Shown: in pieces, positions 17,484 to 25,809 of the stretch
Layout of the letters: every line of letters begins with the position of its first letter
Numbering within the stretch: the stretch's first letter is position 1
Assembly (NCBI RefSeq): GCF_002291425.1
Contig: NZ_CP014136.1
Span: forward strand, 4,464,001-4,528,000
Source of the DNA: Gibbsiella quercinecans
GTDB taxonomy: Bacteria > Pseudomonadota > Gammaproteobacteria > Enterobacterales > Enterobacteriaceae
Reading direction: 5' to 3'
Length of the DNA stretch: 64,000 nucleotides
Made by a program: the position numbers and the translations under genes
The notes under the pieces: model-generated
Database searches by the model: none
The model's input: the letters and a program-made list of their open reading frames with translations, nothing else
Told to the model about the DNA's origin: nothing

Positions 17484-18212
17484 CTAGTGTGATAAATAGT
17501 TGGCGAACTCGGCCGTTTGCGGCTGGGCGAAATGCTGGGCATCGCCCTGTTCCACTACCCGGCCATTTTCCAGGTAGGCTACGCGGCTGGCGGTTTTGCG
17601 CGCCACTTCCACTTCATGAGTCACGATGACCTGGGTAATCCCGGTGCTGGATAACTCACGAATGATACTGACGATCTGCGCCGTGATTTCTGGATCCAGC
17701 GCGGCGGTGGGTTCGTCGAACAGCAGCACGTGCGGTTCCATCATCAGCGCGCGGGCAATCGCGACACGCTGCTGCTGGCCGCCGGAAAGATGCAATGGGT
17801 AACGATCGGCGAAATCACTCAGGCGCAGGCGCTTGAGCAGTTTGTCGGCGCGTTCCATCGCCTGCGCTTTGCTCAAGCCCAGCACGCGGCAGGGCGCTTC
17901 GATCAGGTTATGCACCACGGTAAGGTGGGGCCACAGATTATATTGCTGAAACACCATTCCGACGTTCTGGCGCAGTTCGCGGATGGCTTTTTCACCCGGG
18001 GGTTGTGTGAAGTCAAACTGGTTGCCGGCAATCTGCAAATGGCCGGAACGCGGCATTTCCAGCAGGTTCAGCACCCGCAGCAGGGAGCTTTTCCCGGCGC
18101 CGCTTGGGCCAAGCAGCACTAACGTTTCGCCCGCTGGGCAGTCCAGCGTGATATTAAACAGCGCCTGGTTTGCGCCGTAAAAGCAATTGATATCTTTTAA
18201 TTGAATGCTCAT
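17484..18212 (-). CDS. artP: Arginine ABC transporter ATPase ArtP
   Basis: ATPase of the arginine importer, 242 residues as in E. coli, started at [20 protein letters not shown]. The 17-codon longer frame from 18263 has no family support. Walker [10 protein letters not shown], signature [17 protein letters not shown], Walker B VLLFDEP and H-loop VTHEVEVAR are intact. First gene of artPIQM. A weaker ARG-box-like TGAGTTAAAATTTA lies at 18280-18293 upstream. Confidence 0.95.
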   Translation of the reverse strand: MSIQLKDINCFYGANQALFNITLDCPAGETLVLLGPSGAGKSSLLRVLNLLEMPRSGHLQIAGNQFDFTQPPGEKAIRELRQNVGMVFQQYNLWPHLTVVHNLIEAPCRVLGLSKAQAMERADKLLKRLRLSDFADRYPLHLSGGQQQRVAIARALMMEPHVLLFDEPTAALDPEITAQIVSIIRELSSTGITQVIVTHEVEVARKTASRVAYLENGRVVEQGDAQHFAQPQTAEFANYLSH

Positions 18213-18279
18213 GCGCCAGGATCGGATAGATTTAGATGCCGCGAATGTTAACTTCCACAGCATAGTTATGCAATGTTTG

Positions 18280-18293
18280 TGAGTTAAAATTTA
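18280..18293 (-). promoter_or_regulatory. possible ARG box upstream of artP
   Basis: TGAGTTAAAATTTA matches the ArgR element TGAAT-N4-ATTCA at 8 of 10 defined positions, 68 bases upstream of artP in AT-rich DNA. Single weak match, so tentative. Confidence 0.3.
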
Positions 18294-18414
18294 TTTATAT
18301 GCGGTTATTTAATAAATAATAGCACAATGTGCCGGGCAGCAGCCGCGGCGCATGAATTTGTCGCGCCGCCGATGAAAACCCCAGTCAGTTTGCTTCTGCC
18401 TGCGGGCGATAATA

Positions 18415-18438
18415 AAACCGGTGCCGGAGCGCCGGTTT
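18415..18438 (-). terminator. intrinsic terminator of ybjP
   Basis: On the minus strand AAACCGG and CCGGTTT (18438-18432 and 18421-18415) form a stem with a GC-rich loop, followed by TATTATC. Located 11 bases past the ybjP stop. Confidence 0.6.
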
Positions 18439-18448
18439 CGCACGGTGA

Positions 18449-18991
18449 TTATTGATCTTCCAGGGTTTGCCGCAGGGTGGCGTGGGAAACCGGCGTCGGG
18501 GTATTCAGATAGCGAATATCGTTAACGGTCCAGCAGGTGCCTTCACGCACCATCAGCACTTCATTTTGCCAGTTAACGTCGTTGCCGCCGGCTTTCTGGT
18601 AGCTCAGCGCGACGCGCAGCGGAATATTTTTCGCATCGGTATTCGGAATGGTGGAGGCGCTGGCGACGTTGGCGCTGGTCGGCCCTGCGGCACTGCCCGA
18701 GAACAAATCGCCGTTGGCGGCCAGTTTACCCGGCTGCCGGCTGGCCTTTAGCAGTTCCTGATAGAGCTGCTGGCTCAGATAGGGCTGGAGTTCGCCCAGG
18801 CGGGCGCTATCCGGCCGCGCGGCGCCTTGCTCAATGCGCAGATCGTAAAACGCTTGCGCCACGCTGTCTGGGCCGCCGTCTATACAGCCGCCGTTGCGGG
18901 TGCCGATATCCTTGTAAGCCGGCTCAACGGTAGTACAGGCACTCAGTAATAACGCTAAAGGCAAAACAGCCGCAATCGTTTTTGTTTTCAT
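18449..18991 (-). CDS. ybjP: YbjP, predicted lipoprotein
   Basis: Lipoprotein of 180 residues (E. coli YbjP 171). Signal MKTKTIAAVLPLALLLSAC carries a lipobox LLLSAC with the lipidated cysteine at residue 19. Conserved family stretches: VEPAYKDIGTRNGGCIDGGP, NVASASTIPNTDAKNIPLRV and QNEVLMVREGTCWTVNDIRY. The residue after the cysteine is Thr, not Asp, so sorting to the outer membrane is expected. Function unknown. It marks the left border of the inserted molybdenum-type cluster. Confidence 0.88.
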   Translation of the reverse strand: MKTKTIAAVLPLALLLSACTTVEPAYKDIGTRNGGCIDGGPDSVAQAFYDLRIEQGAARPDSARLGELQPYLSQQLYQELLKASRQPGKLAANGDLFSGSAAGPTSANVASASTIPNTDAKNIPLRVALSYQKAGGNDVNWQNEVLMVREGTCWTVNDIRYLNTPTPVSHATLRQTLEDQ

Positions 18992-19201
18992 CTTAATACC
19001 TTTTGTGAAAGTCTCTCTATCCCATAGATTTCAAGGCACCGGCAGGCGGCAAGCGAACCTCTCCCCCAGCAGGCTGTTGTCACAGAGCATGCCATGAATA
19101 CACCAACAGCTTACAGTATAAATAGATTTTGCTGTGAAGGTAGGTGTCTGAAATGGCTATTCTCGCCGCTTGCCCGCCGGGCGTGGCCATGCCCTGGCCG
19201 G

Positions 19202-19228
19202 CCTGTTGATGTACATCAATACAACAGG
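19202..19228 (+). promoter_or_regulatory. perfect FNR box with flanking inverted repeat
   Basis: TTGATGTACATCAA at 19206-19219 is a perfect match to the FNR consensus TTGAT-N4-ATCAA. It is nested in a second inverted repeat, CCTGTTG (19202-19208) and CAACAGG (19222-19228). FNR is the oxygen-labile iron-sulfur activator of anaerobic genes. If FNR acts as a class II activator (centre at -41.5), the start point would be about 19254, with TATGTT (19242-19247) as -10. Confidence 0.75.
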
Positions 19229-19238
19229 GTGACTATTT

Positions 19239-19262
19239 CGTTATGTTATATTTTATATAACG
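19239..19262 (+). promoter_or_regulatory. ModE-like operator upstream of the molybdenum-type cluster
   Basis: The right half TATATAACG (19254-19262) is a perfect ModE half-site and the left half is CGTTATGTT (19239-19247), separated by 6 bases. The published consensus is CGCTATATA-N6-TATATAACG, so total length and spacing (24 bp) are exact and the left half has diverged at three or four positions. It covers the predicted -10 and start of the FNR-dependent promoter, a position for repression by ModE-molybdate. Confidence 0.75.
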
Positions 19263-19283
19263 GATGGAATCACAGGTATCGAT

Positions 19284-20306
19284 ATGGATATATCCCGGCG
19301 CCGTTTTCTTCGCTATGCGTTTACCGCCGCCTGTTTTAGCGCGTTCCCCGCAGTAGCGCGCCCGCCGGCGCTCGTCAGCCTCTTTGGGCAATTGCCGGCG
19401 CCGTCCGCGATCCGCTGCGTGGTCAGCGCTGGGGCGCCGGCCGATCTTCTGTTGATGGCCGTGGCGCCGGAGCGCCTGGCCGGTTTATCGTCGTTCGATT
19501 TCTCCACGGCGGCCATGTTGCCCGACAGCTTGCGCCGGTTGCCCCGGCTGGGGCGTTTAGCCGGGCGCGGCAGCACGCTCTCCATTGAAAAAATCCTGGC
19601 AATCAATCCGGACATCATCATTGATTGTGGCAGCGTCGACGCCACCTATCGTTCGCTGGCGCAACGGGTGTCCGCCCAAACCGGCATTCCCTACGTATTG
19701 ATTGATGGCGGGCTGCCCCATGCGGCGCAGCAGATTCGGCAGTTGGCCGCGTTGCTTGGTGTTGAAGCTCGCAGTGCGCCTTTGGCCGATATGGCCGCGC
19801 GTTTCCTGGCGGACGCGCAGGCATTTGCCGCCAGGCCGGGTAGCGCCAGGCGTTTCTATGCCGCGCGCGGGCCGCGTGGGTTGGAAACCGGCCTGCGCGG
19901 CTCGTTGCATACGCAAGCGGCTGAAATGCTCGGGCTGGTGAACGTTGCCGCCGAACAGGGGCTGAGCGGGTTGGCGCAGGTGTCTTTTGAACAGATCGCG
20001 CACTGGAACCCCGAGATTATCATCACGCAAAGCGACATGACGCGGCAGTATCTGAACACCAACCCCGTCTGGCGCAGCCTGGATGCGGTGGCGCAAGGGC
20101 GGGTATACGGTTTCACTGGCCTGCCGTTCGGTTGGTTGGATGCGCCGCCGGGCATCAACCGCCTGTTGGGGCTGCGCCGCTTGCAAAGCCATTTCGATCC
20201 GCAACTGGCCGCCGGTATCGCCGATGATATTGGGCAGTTCTTTCGGCTGTTTTATCATGCGGAACTGAACGATGCGCAGTTGGCCGAACTGTTGGTGCGC
20301 TCATGA
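19284..20306 (+). CDS. Tat-exported periplasmic metal-oxyanion/chelate binding protein (MolA/BtuF type)
   Basis: Class III substrate-binding protein (COG0614, BtuF/FhuD/MolA fold) of 340 residues. The N-terminus carries a twin-arginine signal, SRRRFLR at residues 4-10, then a hydrophobic stretch ending near VARP. Family segments: AGAPADLLLMAVAPERLAGL, ILAINPDIIIDCG and the C-terminal FGWLDAPPGINRLLG (residues 282 on), which resembles the molybdate-binding MolA branch. The ATG at 19284 follows ACAGG. It heads a six-gene cluster and overlaps the permease by ATGA. Ligand is inferred as molybdate, tungstate or a chelate from ModD and the ModE-like operator; a haem, cobalamin or iron-siderophore ligand cannot be excluded from sequence alone. 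Confidence 0.8.
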   Translation: MDISRRRFLRYAFTAACFSAFPAVARPPALVSLFGQLPAPSAIRCVVSAGAPADLLLMAVAPERLAGLSSFDFSTAAMLPDSLRRLPRLGRLAGRGSTLSIEKILAINPDIIIDCGSVDATYRSLAQRVSAQTGIPYVLIDGGLPHAAQQIRQLAALLGVEARSAPLADMAARFLADAQAFAARPGSARRFYAARGPRGLETGLRGSLHTQAAEMLGLVNVAAEQGLSGLAQVSFEQIAHWNPEIIITQSDMTRQYLNTNPVWRSLDAVAQGRVYGFTGLPFGWLDAPPGINRLLGLRRLQSHFDPQLAAGIADDIGQFFRLFYHAELNDAQLAELLVRS

Positions 20307-21295
20307 GCATACGGATACGCATGGTGCTGCTTTGCGTGCTGGGGTGCGCCGCCGTGCTGTTGGCGCTGTGCACCGGCCCGTTTTCGCTGTCGTTAACGCA
20401 AATCTTGCACCTGATGGCGCCGGAGCCGATCACGCCGGCGGATCGGCGCCTGGCGGTGGTTTTCTGGCAGGTGCGCTTGCCACGCGTGGCCGGGGCGCTG
20501 CTGATTGGCGCCGCGTTATCGGCTGCAGGGGCCGCCTATCAGGGCATGTTTCGCAACCCGCTGGTGTCGCCGGATATTCTGGGTGTTTCTGCCGGCGCCG
20601 GTATGGGGGCCAGCATCGCGATTTTCCTCGGCTTGCCGATGCTGATGATCCAATTGCTGGCTTTTTTCGGCGGCCTGGCGGCGGTGATCACGGTGTGTTT
20701 GATTGCAAGGTTGGCAACCCGCCACGATCCGGTTTTGTCGCTGGTGCTGGTGGGGATTGCGATCGGGACGCTGTGCGGCGCGGTGATCTCTCTGATCAAG
20801 ATTTTGGCAGATCCTTACCTGCAACTGCCGTCGATCACCTTCTGGCTGCTTGGCGGCCTGTCAACCCTGACGCCAGCGGACTTACTGGCGGTGGCGCCGG
20901 CGCTGTTGCTGGGGATGATCCCAATGCTGCTGTTGCGCTGGCGGGTGAACCTGCTCAGCCTGCCCGACGACGAAGCGCGCACGTTGGGGGTCAATGTTGC
21001 TCGCTTGCGGCTGGTATTGATTTTGTGCGCAACGCTGGTGACCGCCGCCGCGGTTTCGGTTGCCGGTATTATTGGCTGGATCGGGCTGGTTGTGCCGCAT
21101 ATCAGCCGGCTGCTGGTGGGCGCGAATCACCGCTATCTGCTGCCTGCGGCCATGGGCTGCGGCGCATTGCTGCTGCTGTTGACCGATACCCTTGCGCGCA
21201 GCATCGCCGCCATTGAGTTGCCGCTCGGCATCCTGACCGCGTTGGTTGGGGCGCCGTTCTTTCTGGCCCTGTTACTGGGAGGCGGGCGGCGATGA
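20303..21295 (+). CDS. FecCD/BtuC-type ABC permease (MolB-like)
   Basis: Inner-membrane permease of 330 residues with about ten hydrophobic helices. Family signatures are present: R-L-P-R at residues 58-61, then GAALSAAGAAYQGMFRNPLV with SPDILGVSAGAG, and the ATPase-coupling region DDEARTLGVNV followed by GIIGWIGLVVPHISR. This type of permease transports iron-siderophores, haem, cobalamin and, in Haemophilus MolBC, molybdate. It overlaps the binding-protein gene and the ATPase gene by 4 bases each (ATGA). Confidence 0.85.
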   Translation: MSIRIRMVLLCVLGCAAVLLALCTGPFSLSLTQILHLMAPEPITPADRRLAVVFWQVRLPRVAGALLIGAALSAAGAAYQGMFRNPLVSPDILGVSAGAGMGASIAIFLGLPMLMIQLLAFFGGLAAVITVCLIARLATRHDPVLSLVLVGIAIGTLCGAVISLIKILADPYLQLPSITFWLLGGLSTLTPADLLAVAPALLLGMIPMLLLRWRVNLLSLPDDEARTLGVNVARLRLVLILCATLVTAAAVSVAGIIGWIGLVVPHISRLLVGANHRYLLPAAMGCGALLLLLTDTLARSIAAIELPLGILTALVGAPFFLALLLGGGRR

Positions 21296-22080
21296 ACGTG
21301 GTGAAGGTAGAGCAGGTCAGCCTGGGTTACCGGCGGCGGCCGCTGGTGCGCGATGTCAACTTTACGCTGCAAGCCGGGCAGATAACCTGCCTGCTCGGCG
21401 CCAACGGCTGCGGAAAAACCACCCTGATGCGCACGCTGTTGGGCCTGATGCCGCCGCTTGCGGGCGACATCAGCCTTTATGATCGGCCGATATCCCGTTG
21501 GCCGGCCGCCGAACTGGCGCGGGCCGTAGCCTATGTGCCGCAGGCGCATGACGGCCCCTTTGCGTTTCGGGTGCGGGAGATGGTGATGATGGGCTGCAGC
21601 GCCCGGCTGCGGCTGTTTACGTCGCCGGGCAAGCGGGAGCATGCGTTGGCCCGGCAGGCATTGGCGGCGCTTGGGATCGCGCACCTGGAACGGCGTCTTT
21701 ACCCCACGCTCAGCGGCGGCGAGCGCCAGTTGGTGTTGATCGCCCGCGCGCTGGTGCAGCAACCCTCGCTGTTGATGATGGATGAACCGGCGTCCAGCCT
21801 GGATTTTGGCCACCAAATCGCGTTGCTGGAGCAGGTGCGGCGCTTGCAGGCCGGCGGGATGACGATCCTGATGTCGACCCACCACCCGATGCATGCCCAG
21901 GCCGTTGCCGACAGCGTGATACTGATGAGCCCAGAGCACGCCGTGCGCCAGGGTTCACCGGCAGAGATGCTCAGTGCGGAAACGCTGGCGGCCATTTATC
22001 AGGTTTCACCCGCGCAAATTCGCCGCCACTTTCAGGGGAACCCCGTAAACGACATTCAGGACAAACACCATGCTGATTGA
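21292..22080 (+). CDS. ABC transporter ATPase (FepC/BtuD/MolC-like)
   Basis: Cytoplasmic ATPase of 262 residues pairing with the adjacent FecCD-type permease. Walker A GANGCGKTT at 36-44, Q-loop YVPQAHD, signature LSGGE at 140-144, Walker B LLMMDEP at 160-166 and H-loop STHHP. The start codon overlaps the permease stop (ATGA) and the end overlaps the methyltransferase start by 11 bases. Substrate is set by the partner proteins and not readable here. Confidence 0.88.
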   Translation: MNVVKVEQVSLGYRRRPLVRDVNFTLQAGQITCLLGANGCGKTTLMRTLLGLMPPLAGDISLYDRPISRWPAAELARAVAYVPQAHDGPFAFRVREMVMMGCSARLRLFTSPGKREHALARQALAALGIAHLERRLYPTLSGGERQLVLIARALVQQPSLLMMDEPASSLDFGHQIALLEQVRRLQAGGMTILMSTHHPMHAQAVADSVILMSPEHAVRQGSPAEMLSAETLAAIYQVSPAQIRRHFQGNPVNDIQDKHHAD

Positions 22081-22888
22081 TGACATTGATTTCGCCACGC
22101 TGTACCAACAGCAGATGAAGCTGGCGAAAAGAACGGAAAAAACGCCCGAGCACTGGGATCGGCGGGCGGAGAAAATGGCGCAGACCTGCGCCAACCCGCA
22201 GGATCCTTATCTGGCGCAACTGATCGCCCGCATGGATTTTACCGGCGCGCAGACGCTGCTGGATATGGGGTGCGGGCCGGGCTCCGTGTGCCTGAACGTG
22301 GCCGATCGCCTGCAACGGGTCTATGGCCTGGATTACAGCAGCGGCATGTTGGCGGTGGCGCGCCAGCGCGCCCAGGCGCAGGGCATCGCCAATGCCACCC
22401 TGCTGCGCAAGGCGTGGGAAGACAGCTGGGACGATGTGCCGCAATGCGACATCGCCGTTGCCTCGCGCTCTACGCTGGTGGCCGATCTGCGCCAGGCGAT
22501 GCGCAAGTTGAACGACAAGGCCAGGTTGCGGGTATACACCACTCATACGGTAAGCCCGTCGTTTGTCGATCCGGCGATCCAGCGCGCCCTTGGCCGGCCG
22601 GTGGTCGAACTGCCCAACTACGCGTACGCCTTCAACGTGCTGTACCAGATGGGCATTCAGCCGCGGGTCGATTTTATCCGCGGGCCGAACTGCCAGGCGC
22701 AAACCGATACCTTCGAGGCGTTTATTTCTGCGGTTGCCTGGTCAACCGGCGAGCTGAACGATGAGGAAAAACAGCGCCTGTTTGATTATTTCACCCAGCG
22801 CAAACACGGGCCGCGGCCGCTGGTGGCGCCGACCCGTGACTGGGCGTTGCTCTGGTGGGATCGCGTTGATTTTGAGGTGGCGCCATGA
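22070..22888 (+). CDS. Class I SAM-dependent methyltransferase of the transport cluster
   Basis: 272-residue soluble protein with the Rossmann SAM-binding motif LLDMGCGPG (residues 63-71), acidic loop motif YGLDYSSGMLAVARQRAQAQ and a post-motif PQCDIAVASRS. The first 60 residues (LYQQQMKLAKRTEKTPEHWD) look like the substrate cap found in small-molecule methyltransferases. It overlaps the ATPase gene by 11 bases and the ModD gene by ATGA, so it is co-translated with the transporter. Its substrate is unknown; given the setting, a metal chelator or an intermediate of its breakdown is a guess. Confidence 0.75.
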   Translation: MLIDDIDFATLYQQQMKLAKRTEKTPEHWDRRAEKMAQTCANPQDPYLAQLIARMDFTGAQTLLDMGCGPGSVCLNVADRLQRVYGLDYSSGMLAVARQRAQAQGIANATLLRKAWEDSWDDVPQCDIAVASRSTLVADLRQAMRKLNDKARLRVYTTHTVSPSFVDPAIQRALGRPVVELPNYAYAFNVLYQMGIQPRVDFIRGPNCQAQTDTFEAFISAVAWSTGELNDEEKQRLFDYFTQRKHGPRPLVAPTRDWALLWWDRVDFEVAP

Positions 22889-23730
22889 TCTTTATTCCTG
22901 ATGCGCTGTTGGATCGGCTACTCCAGGAAGACATCCAGGGCGGAGATGTGACCACCCGGGCGCTGGGGATTGGCGAACGGGACGGTGAAATGCACTTTAT
23001 TCACCGCCAAGGCGGTTGCGTCAGCGCCATTGACACCGCCTGCCGCATGCTGCGCCGCCTTGGCATTGAGGCGCAGGCGCGGGTGGAAGACGGCGCGCTG
23101 GTTGGCGCCGGGGCGCGGCTGGTGTCCGCTCAGGGCAGGGCAAAAGCATTACACCAAGGGTGGAAGGCGGTGCAGAACCTGCTGGAGTGGAGCTGCGGCG
23201 TGACGGACTACCAGTTCCGTATGCTGCAGATCCTGCGGCGCTATGTGCCGAACGGGCAGATTGCCTGCACGCGCAAGGCGGTGCCCGGGACACGGCTGCT
23301 TGCCGCGCAGGCGGTGTTGGCCGGCGGCGGGCTCATCCACCGCGCCGGCACGGCGGATACGCTGCTGGTTTTTGCCAACCACCGCCGCTTTCTGGCCGAT
23401 GATGACTGGCCGGGGATGGTCGCCCGCCTGCGCATGGCGGCGCCGGAAAAAGCCATCGTGCTGGAAGCCGATACTCCGGCAGAAGCCCGCCTGGCGCTGG
23501 CCGCCCAGCCCGACGTGTTGCAGTTGGATAAGTTTACGCCGCACGATATTGCCGCGCTGCTCGTACTGGCGCGGCAAATAGCGCCTCATTGCCGTATTTC
23601 CGCCACCGGCGGTATCACACTGCACACGGTTGAAGCCTTCGCTCGCACCGGAGTGCCGCTGTTGATCACTTCAGCCCCTTATTATGCACCGCCAGCGGAT
23701 ATTCAGGTTCAACTGTTGCCGTTGGCGTGA
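22885..23730 (+). CDS. modD: ModD-type protein (quinolinate phosphoribosyltransferase-like)
   Basis: 281-residue protein of the nicotinate-nucleotide pyrophosphorylase fold, subgroup ModD, which in other bacteria is linked to molybdenum transport genes. Visible QPRTase elements: LLQEDIQGGDVTT near the start, TRK at 129-131 followed by PG, the GGG..HR motif (GGGLIHRAG, ~147-155), metal-site candidates E194 and D215 (LQLDKF), and a C-terminal SATGGITLHTVEAFA. NadC itself is normally followed by or near nadA/B or ampD genes; here the gene lies inside an uptake operon, overlapping the methyltransferase by ATGA. Its reaction is not established; the name reflects family, not activity. Confidence 0.8.
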   Translation: MIFIPDALLDRLLQEDIQGGDVTTRALGIGERDGEMHFIHRQGGCVSAIDTACRMLRRLGIEAQARVEDGALVGAGARLVSAQGRAKALHQGWKAVQNLLEWSCGVTDYQFRMLQILRRYVPNGQIACTRKAVPGTRLLAAQAVLAGGGLIHRAGTADTLLVFANHRRFLADDDWPGMVARLRMAAPEKAIVLEADTPAEARLALAAQPDVLQLDKFTPHDIAALLVLARQIAPHCRISATGGITLHTVEAFARTGVPLLITSAPYYAPPADIQVQLLPLA

Positions 23731-23828
23731 TGCGTTTTGCCGCCGCCGCGCCACATCGGCGCAGCGGCTGTGCGATGGAACACTGTTATATAAAAACAAC
23801 ACAGCACACTTTTGGGAAGGATATCCTG

Positions 23829-25790
23829 ATGAAAATAAAAACGATCTCTCTGTGTATGCCGTTCACTCTGTTGGCCATGGATGCGGCGTTGGCGGCGCAG
23901 GAGGACACGGTCACCGTATGGGGCAGCGCCGTCGCGGCGACCAGCGATATTGTTGACCAGCAAACCGTCACCCAGCTTGATAAACGCAACGTCGCACAGG
24001 CGCTTAGCGTGATCCCAGGGGTAACGTTACAGAAGTCCGGCAACCGTAATGAACTGCAGGTGCGGGTGCGCGGCTTCGACAGCCGGCAGGTACCGATATT
24101 CTATGATGGCGTACCGATTTATGTGCCTTACGACGGCAATTTGGATCTTGGGCGCCTGCTCATTTCCGGGCTAGCGACGCTGGAGGTTTCCAAAGGCTAC
24201 ACGTCGCTGCTGCAAGGGCCAAACCAAATGGGGGGCTCGATCAACCTGACAACACAGAAACCGAAGAACCCGCTGGAAGCCAGCATCGGCTTTCGTCAGG
24301 GCTGGGCGCGCGGCAAACACAGCGCCTATGACGCCAATGCCGCGCTGGGGATCAAAAGCGATCTCGGCTATATCCAGGTCAGCGGTAGCTGGCTGAAACA
24401 GGATTTCGTCGGTTTGCCCCATGGCAGCGACGGCCCGGTGGTGGGGGAACAGGGCAAACGCAGTAATTCGGCGGCCGACGACCAGCGCGGTATGCTAAAA
24501 ATCGGCTTCACCCCGCGGCCATCGGATGAGTACACCTTTACCTACATCAAACAGGACGGCGAGAAGAACAACCCGCCCTATGCAGGCACCAGCAGCCAGC
24601 AGGCGCGCTATTGGCAATGGCCGCAATACGATAAGGAAAGTTATTACTATCAGGGCACCACACGGTTGGCCGATGGCTATACCCTGAAAAGCCGGGTTTA
24701 CCACGACACGTTTAAAAACACCCTGTTGATGTACAACAGCCTGGCCGCACTCAAAAGCGGGAGCGGCAGCTACAGCCACTACGACGATTACAGCAACGGC
24801 GCCGGGCTGCAATTGGCGATAGATATGCGTGAGCGCGATCAACTGGCGTTCGCCGCGCACTGGAAAGAAGACGTCCACCGTGAAAAGAGCGCGCCTTCGG
24901 CGGCCTACGATCGCTATAAAGACCGCACCTGGTCGCTGGCCAGCGAATACCAATGGGCGGCAACTGACGATCTGGACGTGGTGGCGGGCATCAGCTACGA
25001 CTGGCGCGACAGCCTGCAGGCCATGAAGCACGAGACGGCCGGGATCACCCGTTATGACGACAATACCCAGCGGGCATTCAACTGGCAGGGCATGGCTAAA
25101 TATCACTTTGACAGCCGTAACGATATTGCCCTGTCGTATTCTGAACGCAGCCGCTTCCCCACGCTGAAAGAACGTTACACCACCTCGCGCCCGGCCTATG
25201 GCCAGATTGCATTGGTGAACCCCGGCCTGAAGGCGGAACGCAGCCGTAACCTTGATCTGACCTATACCGGTGCGCTGTCTGAACGGTGGGGTTATGACGC
25301 CAGTGTGTATTACAACCGCGTCAGTGACGCCATTCTGTCGCAAAACGTTAGCGCAGACGTGGTGCAGAATCGCAACAGTGGCCGGGTGGATTACACCGGG
25401 TTCGAGCTGGGCGTCAAAGGCAAACTGCTGGATATGCTGTCGGCCGGGGTGAATTACAGCTTTACCCACAGCGATCCCAAACAGCTGGAAATCGGCAAGA
25501 TTACCGGTTTGCCGAAGCAAACGCTGGTGGCCTGGGCGACGCTGACGCCGTGGCAGCCGCTTAGCATTACCGTGTCGCAGGAGGCGCGTTCTTATAGCTA
25601 CAGCGACACCGACGGCAGCCAGAAGGCGGCCGGCTTTTCCGTTACCAACCTGCGTACCGATTACCAGATTGGGCATGGCCTGAGCGTCAATGCGTCGGTC
25701 AACAATCTGTTCGATACCACCTACGCCTATGCCGAAGGGTTTATCGAAGAGGGGCGCAATTATTGGCTGGGGGTAGAGTACCGCTACTGA
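23829..25790 (+). CDS. TonB-dependent outer-membrane receptor of the molybdenum-type cluster
   Basis: Receptor of 653 residues. ATG 23829 follows GGGAAGGA (23814-23821) and opens a signal peptide ending near AALA (residue 22); the frame from 23727 overlapping modD lacks a signal and is rejected. A TonB box DTVTVWG follows, then the plug (KRNVAQALSVIPGVTLQKSG, QVRVRGFDSRQVPIFYDGVP, LLQGPNQMGGSINLTTQKP) and a barrel ending in the aromatic EYRY. The 98-base gap after modD means it may have extra expression control; a half-site-like TGTTATATA sits at 23784-23792. Proposed role: bring the cluster's ligand across the outer membrane. Confidence 0.85.
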   Translation: MKIKTISLCMPFTLLAMDAALAAQEDTVTVWGSAVAATSDIVDQQTVTQLDKRNVAQALSVIPGVTLQKSGNRNELQVRVRGFDSRQVPIFYDGVPIYVPYDGNLDLGRLLISGLATLEVSKGYTSLLQGPNQMGGSINLTTQKPKNPLEASIGFRQGWARGKHSAYDANAALGIKSDLGYIQVSGSWLKQDFVGLPHGSDGPVVGEQGKRSNSAADDQRGMLKIGFTPRPSDEYTFTYIKQDGEKNNPPYAGTSSQQARYWQWPQYDKESYYYQGTTRLADGYTLKSRVYHDTFKNTLLMYNSLAALKSGSGSYSHYDDYSNGAGLQLAIDMRERDQLAFAAHWKEDVHREKSAPSAAYDRYKDRTWSLASEYQWAATDDLDVVAGISYDWRDSLQAMKHETAGITRYDDNTQRAFNWQGMAKYHFDSRNDIALSYSERSRFPTLKERYTTSRPAYGQIALVNPGLKAERSRNLDLTYTGALSERWGYDASVYYNRVSDAILSQNVSADVVQNRNSGRVDYTGFELGVKGKLLDMLSAGVNYSFTHSDPKQLEIGKITGLPKQTLVAWATLTPWQPLSITVSQEARSYSYSDTDGSQKAAGFSVTNLRTDYQIGHGLSVNASVNNLFDTTYAYAEGFIEEGRNYWLGVEYRY

Positions 25791-25809
25791 CCGCGCCAGT
25801 CGGGTAGGT

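Noticed and set aside
19239-19262. Reading the 19.24-kb palindrome as an IHF or terminator element
   Set aside because: It is AT-rich without a GC stem, sits upstream of a gene start, and the right half equals the ModE half-site with exact 24-bp spacing, so an operator fits better.
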